From contig JAIXUD010000009.1 in assembly GCA_027483645.1 (NCBI GenBank), positions 490,814-554,813 on the forward strand: a stretch of 64,000 bases of DNA. Direction: 5' to 3'. Under the pieces are notes generated by a model. That model was not told the DNA's origin. It worked only from the letters and a program-made list of their open reading frames with translations, and searched no databases. This DNA is from Sphingobacteriales bacterium (GTDB taxonomy: Bacteria > Bacteroidota > Bacteroidia > Chitinophagales > CAIOSU01). A program made the position numbers and the translations under genes. Shown here one piece after another: positions 53,701-61,598 of this stretch. Positions within the stretch are counted from its first letter, which is position 1; each line of letters opens with the position of its first letter.

Positions 53701-54037
53701 TTGGCTCGCTCACACCAGCCACAATTTTACGGGCAAAGTGCGTGGTAATCCAAAACAGGAACAGTACTGAAAAAGCACTGGTTAGACCCGAAAGGAAGTT
53801 CACCGTCCAAGCTATCCAATTTGGGTCATCGTTAGCAAACATGGTAAAGAGCCTGCCCAACAATAGAAACGTAGGAGCGCCCGGCGGGTGCACCACTTGA
53901 AGCCTATATGCACCGGAGATAAACTCACCACAATCCCAAAAACTGGTTGTGGATTCTAACGTGAGCGTGTACGTAACTAAAGCGACCAAAAAGACTAGCC
54001 AGCCTGCAATATCGTTCGCCAGTTTAAATTGTTTCAT
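50705..54037 (-). CDS. DUF2723 family membrane protein with C-terminal LysM-like and repeat domains
   Basis: Large polytopic membrane protein related to GT-C / protein O-mannosyltransferase-like enzymes; in Bacteroidota this family is abundant but its acceptor is not firmly known. The N-terminal signature is TLTLESTTSFWDCGEFISGAY then RLQVVHPPGAP (about residues 27-57), followed by some 14 helices to about residue 690 and a long periplasmic part. Within it, KTITYTTKEGETLVSIG then LQFNKTPAELKQANNL (about residues 940-975) looks like a LysM module, followed by a helical, TPR-like tail. I start at 54037 (MKQFKLANDIAG); the frame is open to 54088. It lies downstream of a GT39-type gene on the same strand. 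Confidence 0.87.
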   Translation of the reverse strand: MKQFKLANDIAGWLVFLVALVTYTLTLESTTSFWDCGEFISGAYRLQVVHPPGAPTFLLLGRLFTMFANDDPNWIAWTVNFLSGLTSAFSVLFLFWITTHFARKIVAGVSEPTGFQTALIIATGVIGGLACTFTDTIWFSAVEGEVYAMSLFFMMLVFWTMLKWENAPEETADKWLVLTFFLLGVSSGVHLLSFLAIPSMALIYYFKKFQNPRPLGITIALAVGFVILGFFFKGIVSGLISIIAKMELLTVNSFGLGVGTGFGLFVLILFGLIAYALYATRGSLLAPVRLLGMTLSRSKIHVGVLCFLMTMIGFSTYVIVVIRAGADTPINMNNPDNVFMLESYLNREQYGSRALVYGPNYTAYPNEIVDNGNRYFPLPDANGKVKYEIIGKKVDYAFSKSDKMFFPRMGSWNDDRHVQAYRAMLNPDFAVVDRSGNAIRKFSSDGIGWQQALAQAQQFAQTSGGEYTVKDLVSQRDNISFFLNYQVGVMYLRYFMWNFSGRQNDIQGRFDNNEGKFITGINFIDEIIIGPTDNMPEWRKENAGMNKYFLLPFILGLVGMFYHAKRDWKGFTIILVLFLFTGVLQVVYLNSPPFEPRERDYTLVGSFVTFCLWIGFGMLALYKALENAKLKNTLSLGLAFVVSLSVPLVLVSENWDDHDRSGRYTARDFAINYLESCAPNAIIFTQGDNDTYPLWYAQEVENIRPDIRVVNLSLLGVDWYVQQLNYKMNEAPAVKLSLTPEKYRGNTRDVVRFYDSGKFNQSAYYPLSDVIAYIANDANKRGTQGGEMVEVFPVKNFFMPVDKEKIKANNIVPAEYYDRIVDQLRWSMDANKNNLLKNDLVTLDIVASNLWERPIYFAVSVSPDSYLGLEKYFQLEGLAYRIVPIETANDGNGYIAQDRMFKTAMDEFRWGGIERKKTITYTTKEGETLVSIGLQFNKTPAELKQANNLTSDAVAAGTKLTVEVPEWIYLDENILRMTMNLRSNFGRLAEEMLTSGKKAEAIKVLDESLRVMPKETVPYNVFMLRYPDIYYRAGATEKAQLLMRGLLAHTMAEYTYLQDIKDFEPNHENDMRQSIAIISELRRIATQNQDQVMVDEVNAELTKLQGMGAF

Positions 54038-54060
54038 GAATGTGGTTTTATCAGAGCCCC

Positions 54061-54068
54061 CAAAATTA
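54061..54068 (-). promoter_or_regulatory. Possible -7 element for the DUF2723 gene
   Basis: TAATTTTG on the minus strand, an exact TAnnTTTG match 23 bases before the start at 54037. The nearest TTG (complement of 54086-54088) is at 17 bases, slightly short. Confidence 0.4.
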
Positions 54069-54143
54069 ATAAAATAGGACGTAACCAATGCGATGGTTTG
54101 CGAATAGTGTAGATATTAGCAAATATTAACGCCAAAGTGCTCC

Positions 54144-56120
54144 CTATTTGCGGTTGTTCATGCTATTTATTTGATTGCGAATTGCCACCCCCTCTTGGTG
54201 CTGCGGATTGAGTTGCAGTGAGTAGTCCACCATTTCGATGCCCTCTTTTACCTTGCCTACATTCAGGTAGCATAAGCCCAAGCCGGAGTATAATTCTTCG
54301 TTTTTCTTTTGGGTGGATAGTGCTTTCTCAAAGTAAGGTATAGCCTCGGCAAATTTTCCTACCTGCAACAACTGCCTTGCTTGGTAGTCGCTCATATCGG
54401 TGCGTTTCAGTACGGCAACAATGGGCACTCCACCAGCTTCAACGGTATACACGGTGCCATCGGGTGGCCATAGGCCATTTTGTAGCTGGTAGGGGTTCAC
54501 GTATTCTGAGTAGAAAATGGCATAATCCCATTCGGCATTGGTGCGGCCATGGAAGCGCTGGTATTGCAGCGCCACATTCTCCGCTTTGGTAGTAAGGTAT
54601 ACTTGGGCAGGATATACACAGTCGCTGGCAACTTTAATCGGTCGGCCAGCGCTGCCAATCTTCTCTTGCTCCAGCAGCCAAGTGGATGCCTCTTTTACCC
54701 CAATCATATAATAATCGGTAACATATTGGCCATAAGCTCCTTTAATACCGCCTACTAGCGGGTTGAAGTAAACGTATTGGTAGGCCCAGTTGGTAGCCAT
54801 CCAAATAATAGATGATAAGCTAAGCACCACAAATAGGCCACCTACTACATACTTGGCCATGGCCTTATGCCACATGCGCAATACGTACTCAAAGCCAGCC
54901 GCGGCCACTATTACCAGCGCTGGGTATACAAATAATATGTGTCTCCAACCGTTGTAAACATTGGTATTGTTGTAACTCAAATATGCTAGTGGAAACAACG
55001 CCGTAAACAAAAGCAGGGCCCACAGGCCGATGTTTGTTTTGTTTCTGTTAAGTAGCAGCATTATCACACCGCCCAACAAGCCTACCAAAAAGGTAAGTGG
55101 CGCCGTCATGTAGATAAATTTAGTGAGGTAGTAGCTTGGCAAATCTTTTGAGCTTACCACCTGCCCTTCGAAGAGCTGATTGATAAATACGGGGAACTCC
55201 GACTGCTCTTTAAGCACCGCCAAGGGGTTGCCAAGCGGGTCAATCAAACCATACGGCCACAGCAACAAACCAATAAAGTAACCACCCACGCCAGCCACCA
55301 GCGCCTTAGCTACTGCTTTGCCCAAGTTGGCCATCGTAAAGCCGTTCTCCTTTTTGATAAACTGAAAGTAGCCCCAAAACAGCACGCAAAACATTGTGAA
55401 GTAAAAGAACAAGAGCAACGCCCCTACCCTAACATTGAGCGCTAGCGCCATGCCCAGCATCACCCCAATAGCGTTCTTCCAGCTTGGTGTTGGGAAGGCT
55501 TTCAAGAAACGGATGATGTAATAGGTAGCAATTACGTAGCCCATCGCGAAGGGAATATCCTTACTGTTCATCATGCCTTGGCCAATGAAGCTGGGCGACA
55601 CCAGCAGTATGGCTACCGTAAATACGGCTGCCCGCCAACCAAGGAGCTCCTTAGCAATGAGGCCCGCAAACAACAAGCAGATTGCAGTAAAAAGGCCGAG
55701 CAGAAAGTGCCGCACATCAAAAAAGCCGGTATCCATATCAGTATGTATGCCTACCAGCTTGGCCGCCGCCATGGAAGTGAACTCAAAGAGGCCGCCATAG
55801 TTCATCAAGTTGCTCTCTTGCGGCACCATATCAATGTTGTATTGTTGGGTAACCAACTCTTGGCCGCCTTGCTTATAAACGGGCAATACCTCGTCTTTAG
55901 TTAAAAACACCCGCCTATCCTCACCGAAGCTGGTATAAAAAGGGATGATGTATTTGGCTATAAACACTTGAAATCGCTCGTCGCCATTGATGCCGGTTTG
56001 TATACTCAATATCGGTAGCAATATGCCCACCGCTATTATAAGGCCGAAAAACACCTTTTTAAACAAATCATCTTTCGTATCGATTACCATTAACGGCGGT
56101 GTGGCTTTGGTAGTGGCCAT
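54144..56120 (-). CDS. GT39-type (ArnT/PMT-like) glycosyltransferase with TPR tail
   Basis: Integral membrane GT-C glycosyltransferase likely using a lipid-phosphate sugar donor. The catalytic acidic motif of GT-C enzymes is in the first periplasmic loop (TGINGDERFQVF, about residues 43-54). About a dozen helices follow, including FLLGLFTAICLLFAGLIAKELL and VLFWGYFQFI, and a periplasmic part with YGWRHILFVYP-like context. The last about 80 residues (KFAEAIPYFEKALSTQKKNE ... LGLCYLNVGKVKEGIEMV) are TPRs. The 658 residues are complete. It is upstream of a DUF2723 gene of the same mechanistic class. Sugar and acceptor are unknown. Confidence 0.85.
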   Translation of the reverse strand: MATTKATPPLMVIDTKDDLFKKVFFGLIIAVGILLPILSIQTGINGDERFQVFIAKYIIPFYTSFGEDRRVFLTKDEVLPVYKQGGQELVTQQYNIDMVPQESNLMNYGGLFEFTSMAAAKLVGIHTDMDTGFFDVRHFLLGLFTAICLLFAGLIAKELLGWRAAVFTVAILLVSPSFIGQGMMNSKDIPFAMGYVIATYYIIRFLKAFPTPSWKNAIGVMLGMALALNVRVGALLLFFYFTMFCVLFWGYFQFIKKENGFTMANLGKAVAKALVAGVGGYFIGLLLWPYGLIDPLGNPLAVLKEQSEFPVFINQLFEGQVVSSKDLPSYYLTKFIYMTAPLTFLVGLLGGVIMLLLNRNKTNIGLWALLLFTALFPLAYLSYNNTNVYNGWRHILFVYPALVIVAAAGFEYVLRMWHKAMAKYVVGGLFVVLSLSSIIWMATNWAYQYVYFNPLVGGIKGAYGQYVTDYYMIGVKEASTWLLEQEKIGSAGRPIKVASDCVYPAQVYLTTKAENVALQYQRFHGRTNAEWDYAIFYSEYVNPYQLQNGLWPPDGTVYTVEAGGVPIVAVLKRTDMSDYQARQLLQVGKFAEAIPYFEKALSTQKKNEELYSGLGLCYLNVGKVKEGIEMVDYSLQLNPQHQEGVAIRNQINSMNNRK

Positions 56121-56254
56121 AGGGAGCGTGGTTTTGCGGGAGGGAAATTACGAAAAATGGCTTGTAACCTATTGATTAATATTGCAGGAAATATTTTTTC
56201 CGGAAAATTGAAATAAATTGTGGAAACCCTTTTCCGTTTTTTGAAGTAATTATA

Positions 56255-56262
56255 TACCTTTG
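56255..56262 (+). promoter_or_regulatory. -7 promoter element of tRNA-Gln
   Basis: TACCTTTG, an exact match to TAnnTTTG, 18 bases before the mature tRNA 5' end. No TTG lies at 19-21 bases upstream. Confidence 0.5.
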
Positions 56263-56279
56263 CAACTGCTACCAAGCAT

Positions 56280-56352
56280 TGGTCTATGGTGTAATTGGTA
56301 ACACGTCTGTTTTTGGTACAGAAGAGTCTAGGTTCGAGACCTAGTGGACCAA
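56280..56352 (+). tRNA. tRNA-Gln(TTG)
   Basis: Acceptor TGGTCTA / TGGACCA (one G-T wobble), anticodon arm TCTGT-TTTTGGT-ACAGA with anticodon TTG, T arm CTAGG-TTCGAGA-CCTAG. CCA is not fully encoded. It is followed by a terminator. Confidence 0.95.
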
Positions 56353-56356
56353 CAGA

Positions 56357-56386
56357 AGGCCCCGCAGCAATGTGGGGCCTTTTTGT
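56357..56386 (+). terminator. Terminator of tRNA-Gln
   Basis: A 10-bp stem AGGCCCCGCA / TGTGGGGCCT around a GCAA tetraloop, followed by TTTTGTTTTTT. Confidence 0.9.
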
Positions 56387-56419
56387 TTTTTCTTAAATTC
56401 GTCATTTCAATCCGCTCCC

Positions 56420-56818
56420 ATGCGCAAAATAGAACATCTTGGCATCGCCGTAAAAGACCTTACCGCCAGCAACGAGCTTTTCAGCAAGCTGCTTAACGTA
56501 TTACCCTACAAAACCGAATCGGTGGAGAGCGAAGGGGTAAACACTTCCTTTTTTCAGGTGGGCGAAACCAAGATTGAATTGCTGGAAGCCAGTAATGCCG
56601 ATAGCGCAATAGCCAAGTTTATCGAGAAACGCGGCGAAGGCATTCACCACATTGCCTTTGATGTGGCCGATATACATGCCGAGGTAGCGCGCCTAAAAGC
56701 TGAAGGCTTCACCGTACTAAACGAAACCCCCAAACCGGGCGCCGACAACAAGCTGGTGGTATTTCTCCATCCAAAAAGCACCAACGGTGTGCTAATTGAA
56801 CTTTGCCAAGAAAAATAA
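56420..56818 (+). CDS. mce: Methylmalonyl-CoA epimerase
   Basis: Interconverts (R)- and (S)-methylmalonyl-CoA in propionate or succinate metabolism. It is a small VOC (vicinal oxygen chelate) fold protein: metal ligand His in KIEHLGIAV, a second ligand His in GIHHIAFDV, and Glu in VLIELCQE near the C-terminus. About 132 residues, standard. I start at 56420 (MRKIEHLGIAVKD), since the frame's upstream ATG lies within the tRNA-Gln terminator. It is monocistronic, ending on a two-way terminator that overlaps its stop. Confidence 0.93.
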   Translation: MRKIEHLGIAVKDLTASNELFSKLLNVLPYKTESVESEGVNTSFFQVGETKIELLEASNADSAIAKFIEKRGEGIHHIAFDVADIHAEVARLKAEGFTVLNETPKPGADNKLVVFLHPKSTNGVLIELCQEK

Positions 56819-56850
56819 AGGCCGCCCCCTCTAAAGGGAACGGCCTTCTT
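56818..56850. terminator. Bidirectional terminator after mce
   Basis: AAGGCCG / CGGCCTT outer stem with an inner CCC / GGG stem; the 5' arm overlaps the mce stop codon. The convergent esterase gene ends 60 bases downstream. Confidence 0.6.
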
Positions 56851-56878
56851 ATAACTGTGTATTTATTGGTGTAGCAGA

Positions 56879-58429
56879 TTAATTAACTAACAAACGCTTG
56901 CTGATTTGCTCGCCTGTGTTTACGGTAATGGTAACAATATAGCTGCCGCTACTTAAGTCTACCAATGACATGCGGTGATACTGTGGATTTGCTACATTGC
57001 TATCGCTCAATATCAACCTACCGGTAAGGTCGTAAACCTCCACCTTATCAATGCTAAATGCCAATCCATCCAAAGATAAGTTAAGCTCGGTTGTGGTAGG
57101 GTTTGGATAAACATTCAGCAACGAATTGATTACATCAACTGTTGAAATGCCTACAGTAGGTGCATCAGAAGGGTCAACAGTTTCTACTGCAGTTGAGTCA
57201 ACATTTTTAAATGCCTCCAAAGCACGTGGAACGAAGTAATTCATAACAGTGTCGATGTAGTTCAAAGCCTTAGGCTTGGTAGCGAATGGATTGGCCCTTG
57301 AGCCAAAGCCAGAATTGCCAACTGTTGCAGTGTCAATATTTGGATTATTAGGATCGTACCAAGACCATGGCTCGTAACCGTTCTCTCTAGCAGCGCCTGG
57401 GAATGGGAACAAACCTTCGAAACTAGTACGGCCTTCTGCCACTTGGGTGTAAGAATCAGTAAACGGAACAGTTGGTACCAGTTTATCTTGCAAGCCCAGC
57501 CTATTAGCCGCGCTGCTTATAGAGAAACTACCGCTCACTTCTACCACTGCTTGTTGTGTAGAAGAAACAATAACAACCGCGGTGCCGTATGGGGTAAGTG
57601 GGTCATTCTCGCCATGGAAAGAAACAATAGGAGCTTCACCGGCTTCAATCCAAGTAGTATCGCCAGTAGCGCCGCCCATGTTCAACACCACTTGCGGTGC
57701 CGAAGAGTAACCTATATTGCTTACAGAGTTAAAACCAACACGACCGCCTTCGCCATAAAAACCGCCAGTAACGGATTGGTCTACGAACGAATTGCCGTTT
57801 CCATCCAAAAATTTCAACAAATTCAACTCAGTTGTTTTGTTCAGCGAGTTTACGGCCAATGCAACATAACCACCAGAGTTGGTACCACCAACAATTACAC
57901 GATATGGATCAATTTTGTAGATATTGGTGGTTGCAGCATCTTTACGGAAGTAGCGTATAGCCGACCGCGCATCTTGCTGTGCACGGTAAACCGCATTGAT
58001 GATGGTTTTAGCACGTTCTACGTCGCTACTGCCAAATGGGTTCCAGCCGATGCGGTAGGTAAGTGCAACCGCCACAAAACCACGCTTGGCAAACTGTGTG
58101 CAAATTTCAACAACAGAACTATCACGGTTATCACCGAAAGGCAATGTGTTCAAGCCTTTAGGCAAGAAACTACCAGGGTGCATGAATATTACTACCGGGC
58201 GGGCACCATCAAAATATGTACCGCCAGTGGTATCATCAGCTGGCTCATAAACGTCCATCTGCAAATCTTGCAAAGCAGGTGAACCAGAAAGGAAAGAATA
58301 GTTTTGAGCATAAGTGACATCTAATGTAATGTCGACATCAGTGAAAACCTCATCAAGGTAACGGCTTTGCGCCGCAACACTGCCAACCGTGAACAGTGCT
58401 AATAGAAGTGTAAAAATGTTACGTTGCAT
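56879..58429 (-). CDS. T9SS-sorted alpha/beta hydrolase-like protein with altered nucleophile elbow
   Basis: Secreted protein of the carboxylesterase/BD-FAE-like group. The signal peptide is MQRNIFTLLLALFTVGSVAAQ; the oxyanion-loop region RPVVIFMHPGSF matches the HGG-type strand of esterases. Where esterases read G-x-S-A-G-G, this reads GGTNSGGYVA, so an Asn replaces the nucleophile Ser by alignment and a Ser sits one residue on. The enzyme may be inactive or use the shifted Ser. The final about 90 residues are a type A T9SS sorting domain (YPNPTTTELNLSL ... LSSGSYIVTI). A C-terminal His/Asp pair is plausible (SFHGENDPLTPYG) but normal. Confidence 0.82.
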   Translation of the reverse strand: MQRNIFTLLLALFTVGSVAAQSRYLDEVFTDVDITLDVTYAQNYSFLSGSPALQDLQMDVYEPADDTTGGTYFDGARPVVIFMHPGSFLPKGLNTLPFGDNRDSSVVEICTQFAKRGFVAVALTYRIGWNPFGSSDVERAKTIINAVYRAQQDARSAIRYFRKDAATTNIYKIDPYRVIVGGTNSGGYVALAVNSLNKTTELNLLKFLDGNGNSFVDQSVTGGFYGEGGRVGFNSVSNIGYSSAPQVVLNMGGATGDTTWIEAGEAPIVSFHGENDPLTPYGTAVVIVSSTQQAVVEVSGSFSISSAANRLGLQDKLVPTVPFTDSYTQVAEGRTSFEGLFPFPGAARENGYEPWSWYDPNNPNIDTATVGNSGFGSRANPFATKPKALNYIDTVMNYFVPRALEAFKNVDSTAVETVDPSDAPTVGISTVDVINSLLNVYPNPTTTELNLSLDGLAFSIDKVEVYDLTGRLILSDSNVANPQYHRMSLVDLSSGSYIVTITVNTGEQISKRLLVN

Positions 58430-58515
58430 AATAGGGGGTTTTTGGTTTTTATTATAGTATAATCATAAATATAGCGTTATTCTTGCAATAATAGGATGCT
58501 CAATAATTCAACTTT

Positions 58516-61371
58516 TTAAATTTTATCAAACTCAAACAAGATGGATACATAGGCCAATCTGCCTATGCGCGGGCCACCATAAGTTTGAAATTGCTTGTTA
58601 TTGGTAAGGTTTGTAGCACCTAGCTTAAAGGTAGTATACCATTTAGGAACCTTGTAATTTATCTGCGCATCTAGCATATAATAGGATGGCACATACCCCG
58701 TAAACTGAGGTGAGCCTTCAAACTCAAAACCTTGCACCCATTTGTAATTGATGTTAAAGCCCCAGTTTTTAATGGTGGCATTGCCTATCTTTAATACTAT
58801 ATCGCGGCCTGATATACCCACATTAAACTTATGCTCAGGGGTATTGAAGGCGGGAATGATGGGGTCATCAGATCCTCTTCTATCTAGTTTATTCCAGCTG
58901 TAGTTTCCAGTAAGGGCATAATACTTTCCAAAACCATAGGTAACGGCTAGTGAGAAACCCTGCGTGGTAACCATATCGCGCGAGTTGGCGGAAACGCGAT
59001 ACCCATCAAAATTTTGCAATAGACCAGTGTTATCGTCAAAATCGGTTGTTACTCCAATTTGGTAGCCCAAGAAATCGGTATACCAACTAAAATAATAGCT
59101 ACCGTCAACATAAACTCTTTTGCTGATAGTGCCGCGATATCCAAACTCTATAGATCTCACCTTTTCTGGCCGCACCGCCTCAATGTTGCTGTAGCTTAAA
59201 GTATCACGGTTGAGCGTCTCGTAATAATCATACAATGACTCGGTAGTTGCCAATGAATCGAATCCATCCAAGTTACCTACGAGCAAAGCTCGACCCACAT
59301 TATAATATAGGTATTGGTCTTGTAGGGTTGGGTTTCTAATCGCTGAAGAAAATGATAAACGCAATGCGTTATCACCTTTTACCTTATATACGATTGATGC
59401 TGCGGGGGAAACCAAAACCTTAAAGTTTTGATTTTTATCTACCCGTGCCGTACCGGTAAGTATCAATTTATTCTCCAACAATCGCTTCTCTAGCCCTAAG
59501 TAAGTTCCAACTTCCCAGTTAGTAATTACTGTGCCAGCGGTATCGCTAAATATGGTACCCTCAGAGTTGGGCTGATAGTAGCGGAAACTTCCGCCCAAGG
59601 TTATATCTAGCCACCATGGAGTAAACTTATATTCGCCCTGTACATGGGTTAGTGCCGATTTATCAAAAAACCTAGAGCCCCCTTCCAAAAAGGTATTCCT
59701 GGATACAATTTCGTTGAACATGGAATCGAAACGCTCGGTGCCTGGTTCGAAATAGGCATTGGTGCCATTAGCGCTATCCACAATCTCGCGCACCATATTG
59801 TGCCATTTTATTAAAGAGTCAGAATATTGTTGCATTACTGCGTTGCTCAAGGCAATCATCGAGTCTCTAGTTTCACCAAACCAGAGTTGGGTGTACGCGG
59901 GATTGTTAGGGTCGGGGTAGCCAGGCAAATTGCGCACCAATGGTACTATCCTGCTATTATATTCAGTTTGGTAAGCTGTATACCAGCTATCATTGGAACG
60001 AGCGGCATCCTGCAACAAAAGCGCCGTAAATACGGCATCGTATGAGTCGCCCGCATTTTCGCGGGTATGGTATGCCCTAAAAAACCATTTGTTCTCCTCC
60101 CGAATTTCCGCCTTCATCTGGTGGAACATAAAACCCTTAAGACTGTAGCGGTTGTCGCCTTGGTATACTGTAGTACCAGTGCCAAAATTATAGGTAAAGA
60201 TGGTTTCAATCTTAGGGTTTAGCATAAAATGCAAAGCCGTACCAGCCTTAACGTTTTTGGTGTTATAATCTACCAGGTCGCTTTCATTGTAACCAGTTCT
60301 GTAGGGTAAGCCCAAACCAGGGAAAGTACGTTCAGTGTATATTCTATCCTCAGGGTCGAGCGATACGGCAAAGAGCCTTTCATCACCGTATACATTTACA
60401 GCATCGTAACCACCAAAATTACTAACCCCCGTCTGTGATTGCTCTGTTGGGTCAAGGCTGTTGGCCACCCAATCGTCTGCACGCAAATACGAGAAGTTAA
60501 CTTTAAACGCAAAAAGGTCATTGCCTTTATTGTTTTTAAAAGCCTTGGCATAGCGTACCGCACCTTCAAACATATTACGCTCGCCACCTTTCACCAAAAC
60601 ACTTAGCCCGCGATGGAAGAAAGGGCTTTTGGTTTGCATATTAATAACACCGTTAAATGCATTTGGGCCAAACAAGGCAGAGCTAGCACCTACTACCAAA
60701 TCAACCTTCTGTATGTCCAATTCACTAGAGCCCACAAAGTTGCCCAGTGAGAAGTTTAATCCAGGTGCTTGGTTATCAGCCCCATCCACTAATTGAAGTG
60801 AGCGTACAGGACGAGTGCTATTAAAGCCACGAGTATTAACTACTACAAAACCGAAAGAAGCCGTGGTAACATCAACACCTTTCAAGGCTCCTAAACCATT
60901 ATAAAAGCTGGAAGAAGGTGTTTCTTTGATTGCTGCCAAATTCATTGATTCAACGGTAAGCTCCTCCTCCAGCTGCTTTTCGGAGATACGGCCTGCTGAT
61001 ACTTCCACCCCCGCCACTTGTACCGCGTTGCCCACCAGCAATACATTTATGGGCCTTGATACGTTTTCGGTAGTTACTACCACCTGCTGGGAAATGTAGC
61101 CTAGGTAAGATATCTCCAAGGTTATTGGCAGCGGTGTGCCCAGCAAATCAATCTCGAACTTACCATCAAAATCGGTAGTAATGCCTAGGGTAGTGCCCTT
61201 TACTAAAATAGCCACAGCGTAAACGGGCTGTTTACTTTCAGAGTCAATAATGGTGCCCTTTATTACTTGTGCCTGTGTAACGGTGGCAGTAAGCAAAATC
61301 AACGTAAAGGCAATAAAAAATAATCCAAACTTAGAGTAGCGGGTATAAGTTTCTATCATAAGAGGCCACAT
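58516..61371 (-). CDS. TonB-dependent receptor with carboxypeptidase-like N-terminal domain
   Basis: Outer-membrane active transporter energised by TonB. After a signal sequence (FGLFFIAFTLILLTATVTQAQ) comes a CarboxypepD_reg-like Ig domain (KGTIIDSESKQPVYAVAILVKG, about residues 35-115), a plug (TPSSSFYNGLGALKGVDVTTASFGF, GPNAFNGVINMQT, about 130-250) and a 22-strand barrel ending in RLAYVSILFEFDKI. The 951 residues and the absence of a SusD gene suggest a substrate other than large glycans, such as a siderophore or peptide. Start at 61371 or the ATG at 61359 (MIETYTRYSK). The 3' side is bounded by about 80 AT-rich bases. Confidence 0.9.
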   Translation of the reverse strand: MWPLMIETYTRYSKFGLFFIAFTLILLTATVTQAQVIKGTIIDSESKQPVYAVAILVKGTTLGITTDFDGKFEIDLLGTPLPITLEISYLGYISQQVVVTTENVSRPINVLLVGNAVQVAGVEVSAGRISEKQLEEELTVESMNLAAIKETPSSSFYNGLGALKGVDVTTASFGFVVVNTRGFNSTRPVRSLQLVDGADNQAPGLNFSLGNFVGSSELDIQKVDLVVGASSALFGPNAFNGVINMQTKSPFFHRGLSVLVKGGERNMFEGAVRYAKAFKNNKGNDLFAFKVNFSYLRADDWVANSLDPTEQSQTGVSNFGGYDAVNVYGDERLFAVSLDPEDRIYTERTFPGLGLPYRTGYNESDLVDYNTKNVKAGTALHFMLNPKIETIFTYNFGTGTTVYQGDNRYSLKGFMFHQMKAEIREENKWFFRAYHTRENAGDSYDAVFTALLLQDAARSNDSWYTAYQTEYNSRIVPLVRNLPGYPDPNNPAYTQLWFGETRDSMIALSNAVMQQYSDSLIKWHNMVREIVDSANGTNAYFEPGTERFDSMFNEIVSRNTFLEGGSRFFDKSALTHVQGEYKFTPWWLDITLGGSFRYYQPNSEGTIFSDTAGTVITNWEVGTYLGLEKRLLENKLILTGTARVDKNQNFKVLVSPAASIVYKVKGDNALRLSFSSAIRNPTLQDQYLYYNVGRALLVGNLDGFDSLATTESLYDYYETLNRDTLSYSNIEAVRPEKVRSIEFGYRGTISKRVYVDGSYYFSWYTDFLGYQIGVTTDFDDNTGLLQNFDGYRVSANSRDMVTTQGFSLAVTYGFGKYYALTGNYSWNKLDRRGSDDPIIPAFNTPEHKFNVGISGRDIVLKIGNATIKNWGFNINYKWVQGFEFEGSPQFTGYVPSYYMLDAQINYKVPKWYTTFKLGATNLTNNKQFQTYGGPRIGRLAYVSILFEFDKI

Positions 61372-61598
61372 TAGTTAGCGGGTCATCAAACATGGTTTGG
61401 TAAAGAACGCAAGTTTTCATTTAATAAAAAAATAACAGCGAGGCGAAATTGTTTTAACAAAACCCAACGCTACTACTCTTGTACATAAAACCACCATGGT
61501 AACTCTATGTATTTTTACCCGAGCAAAACTAGTGGCAGGTGCACTACAATTTGCAGTGTTTGCCTTATATTTACCCACTGCATAAAACTACCTTGATT

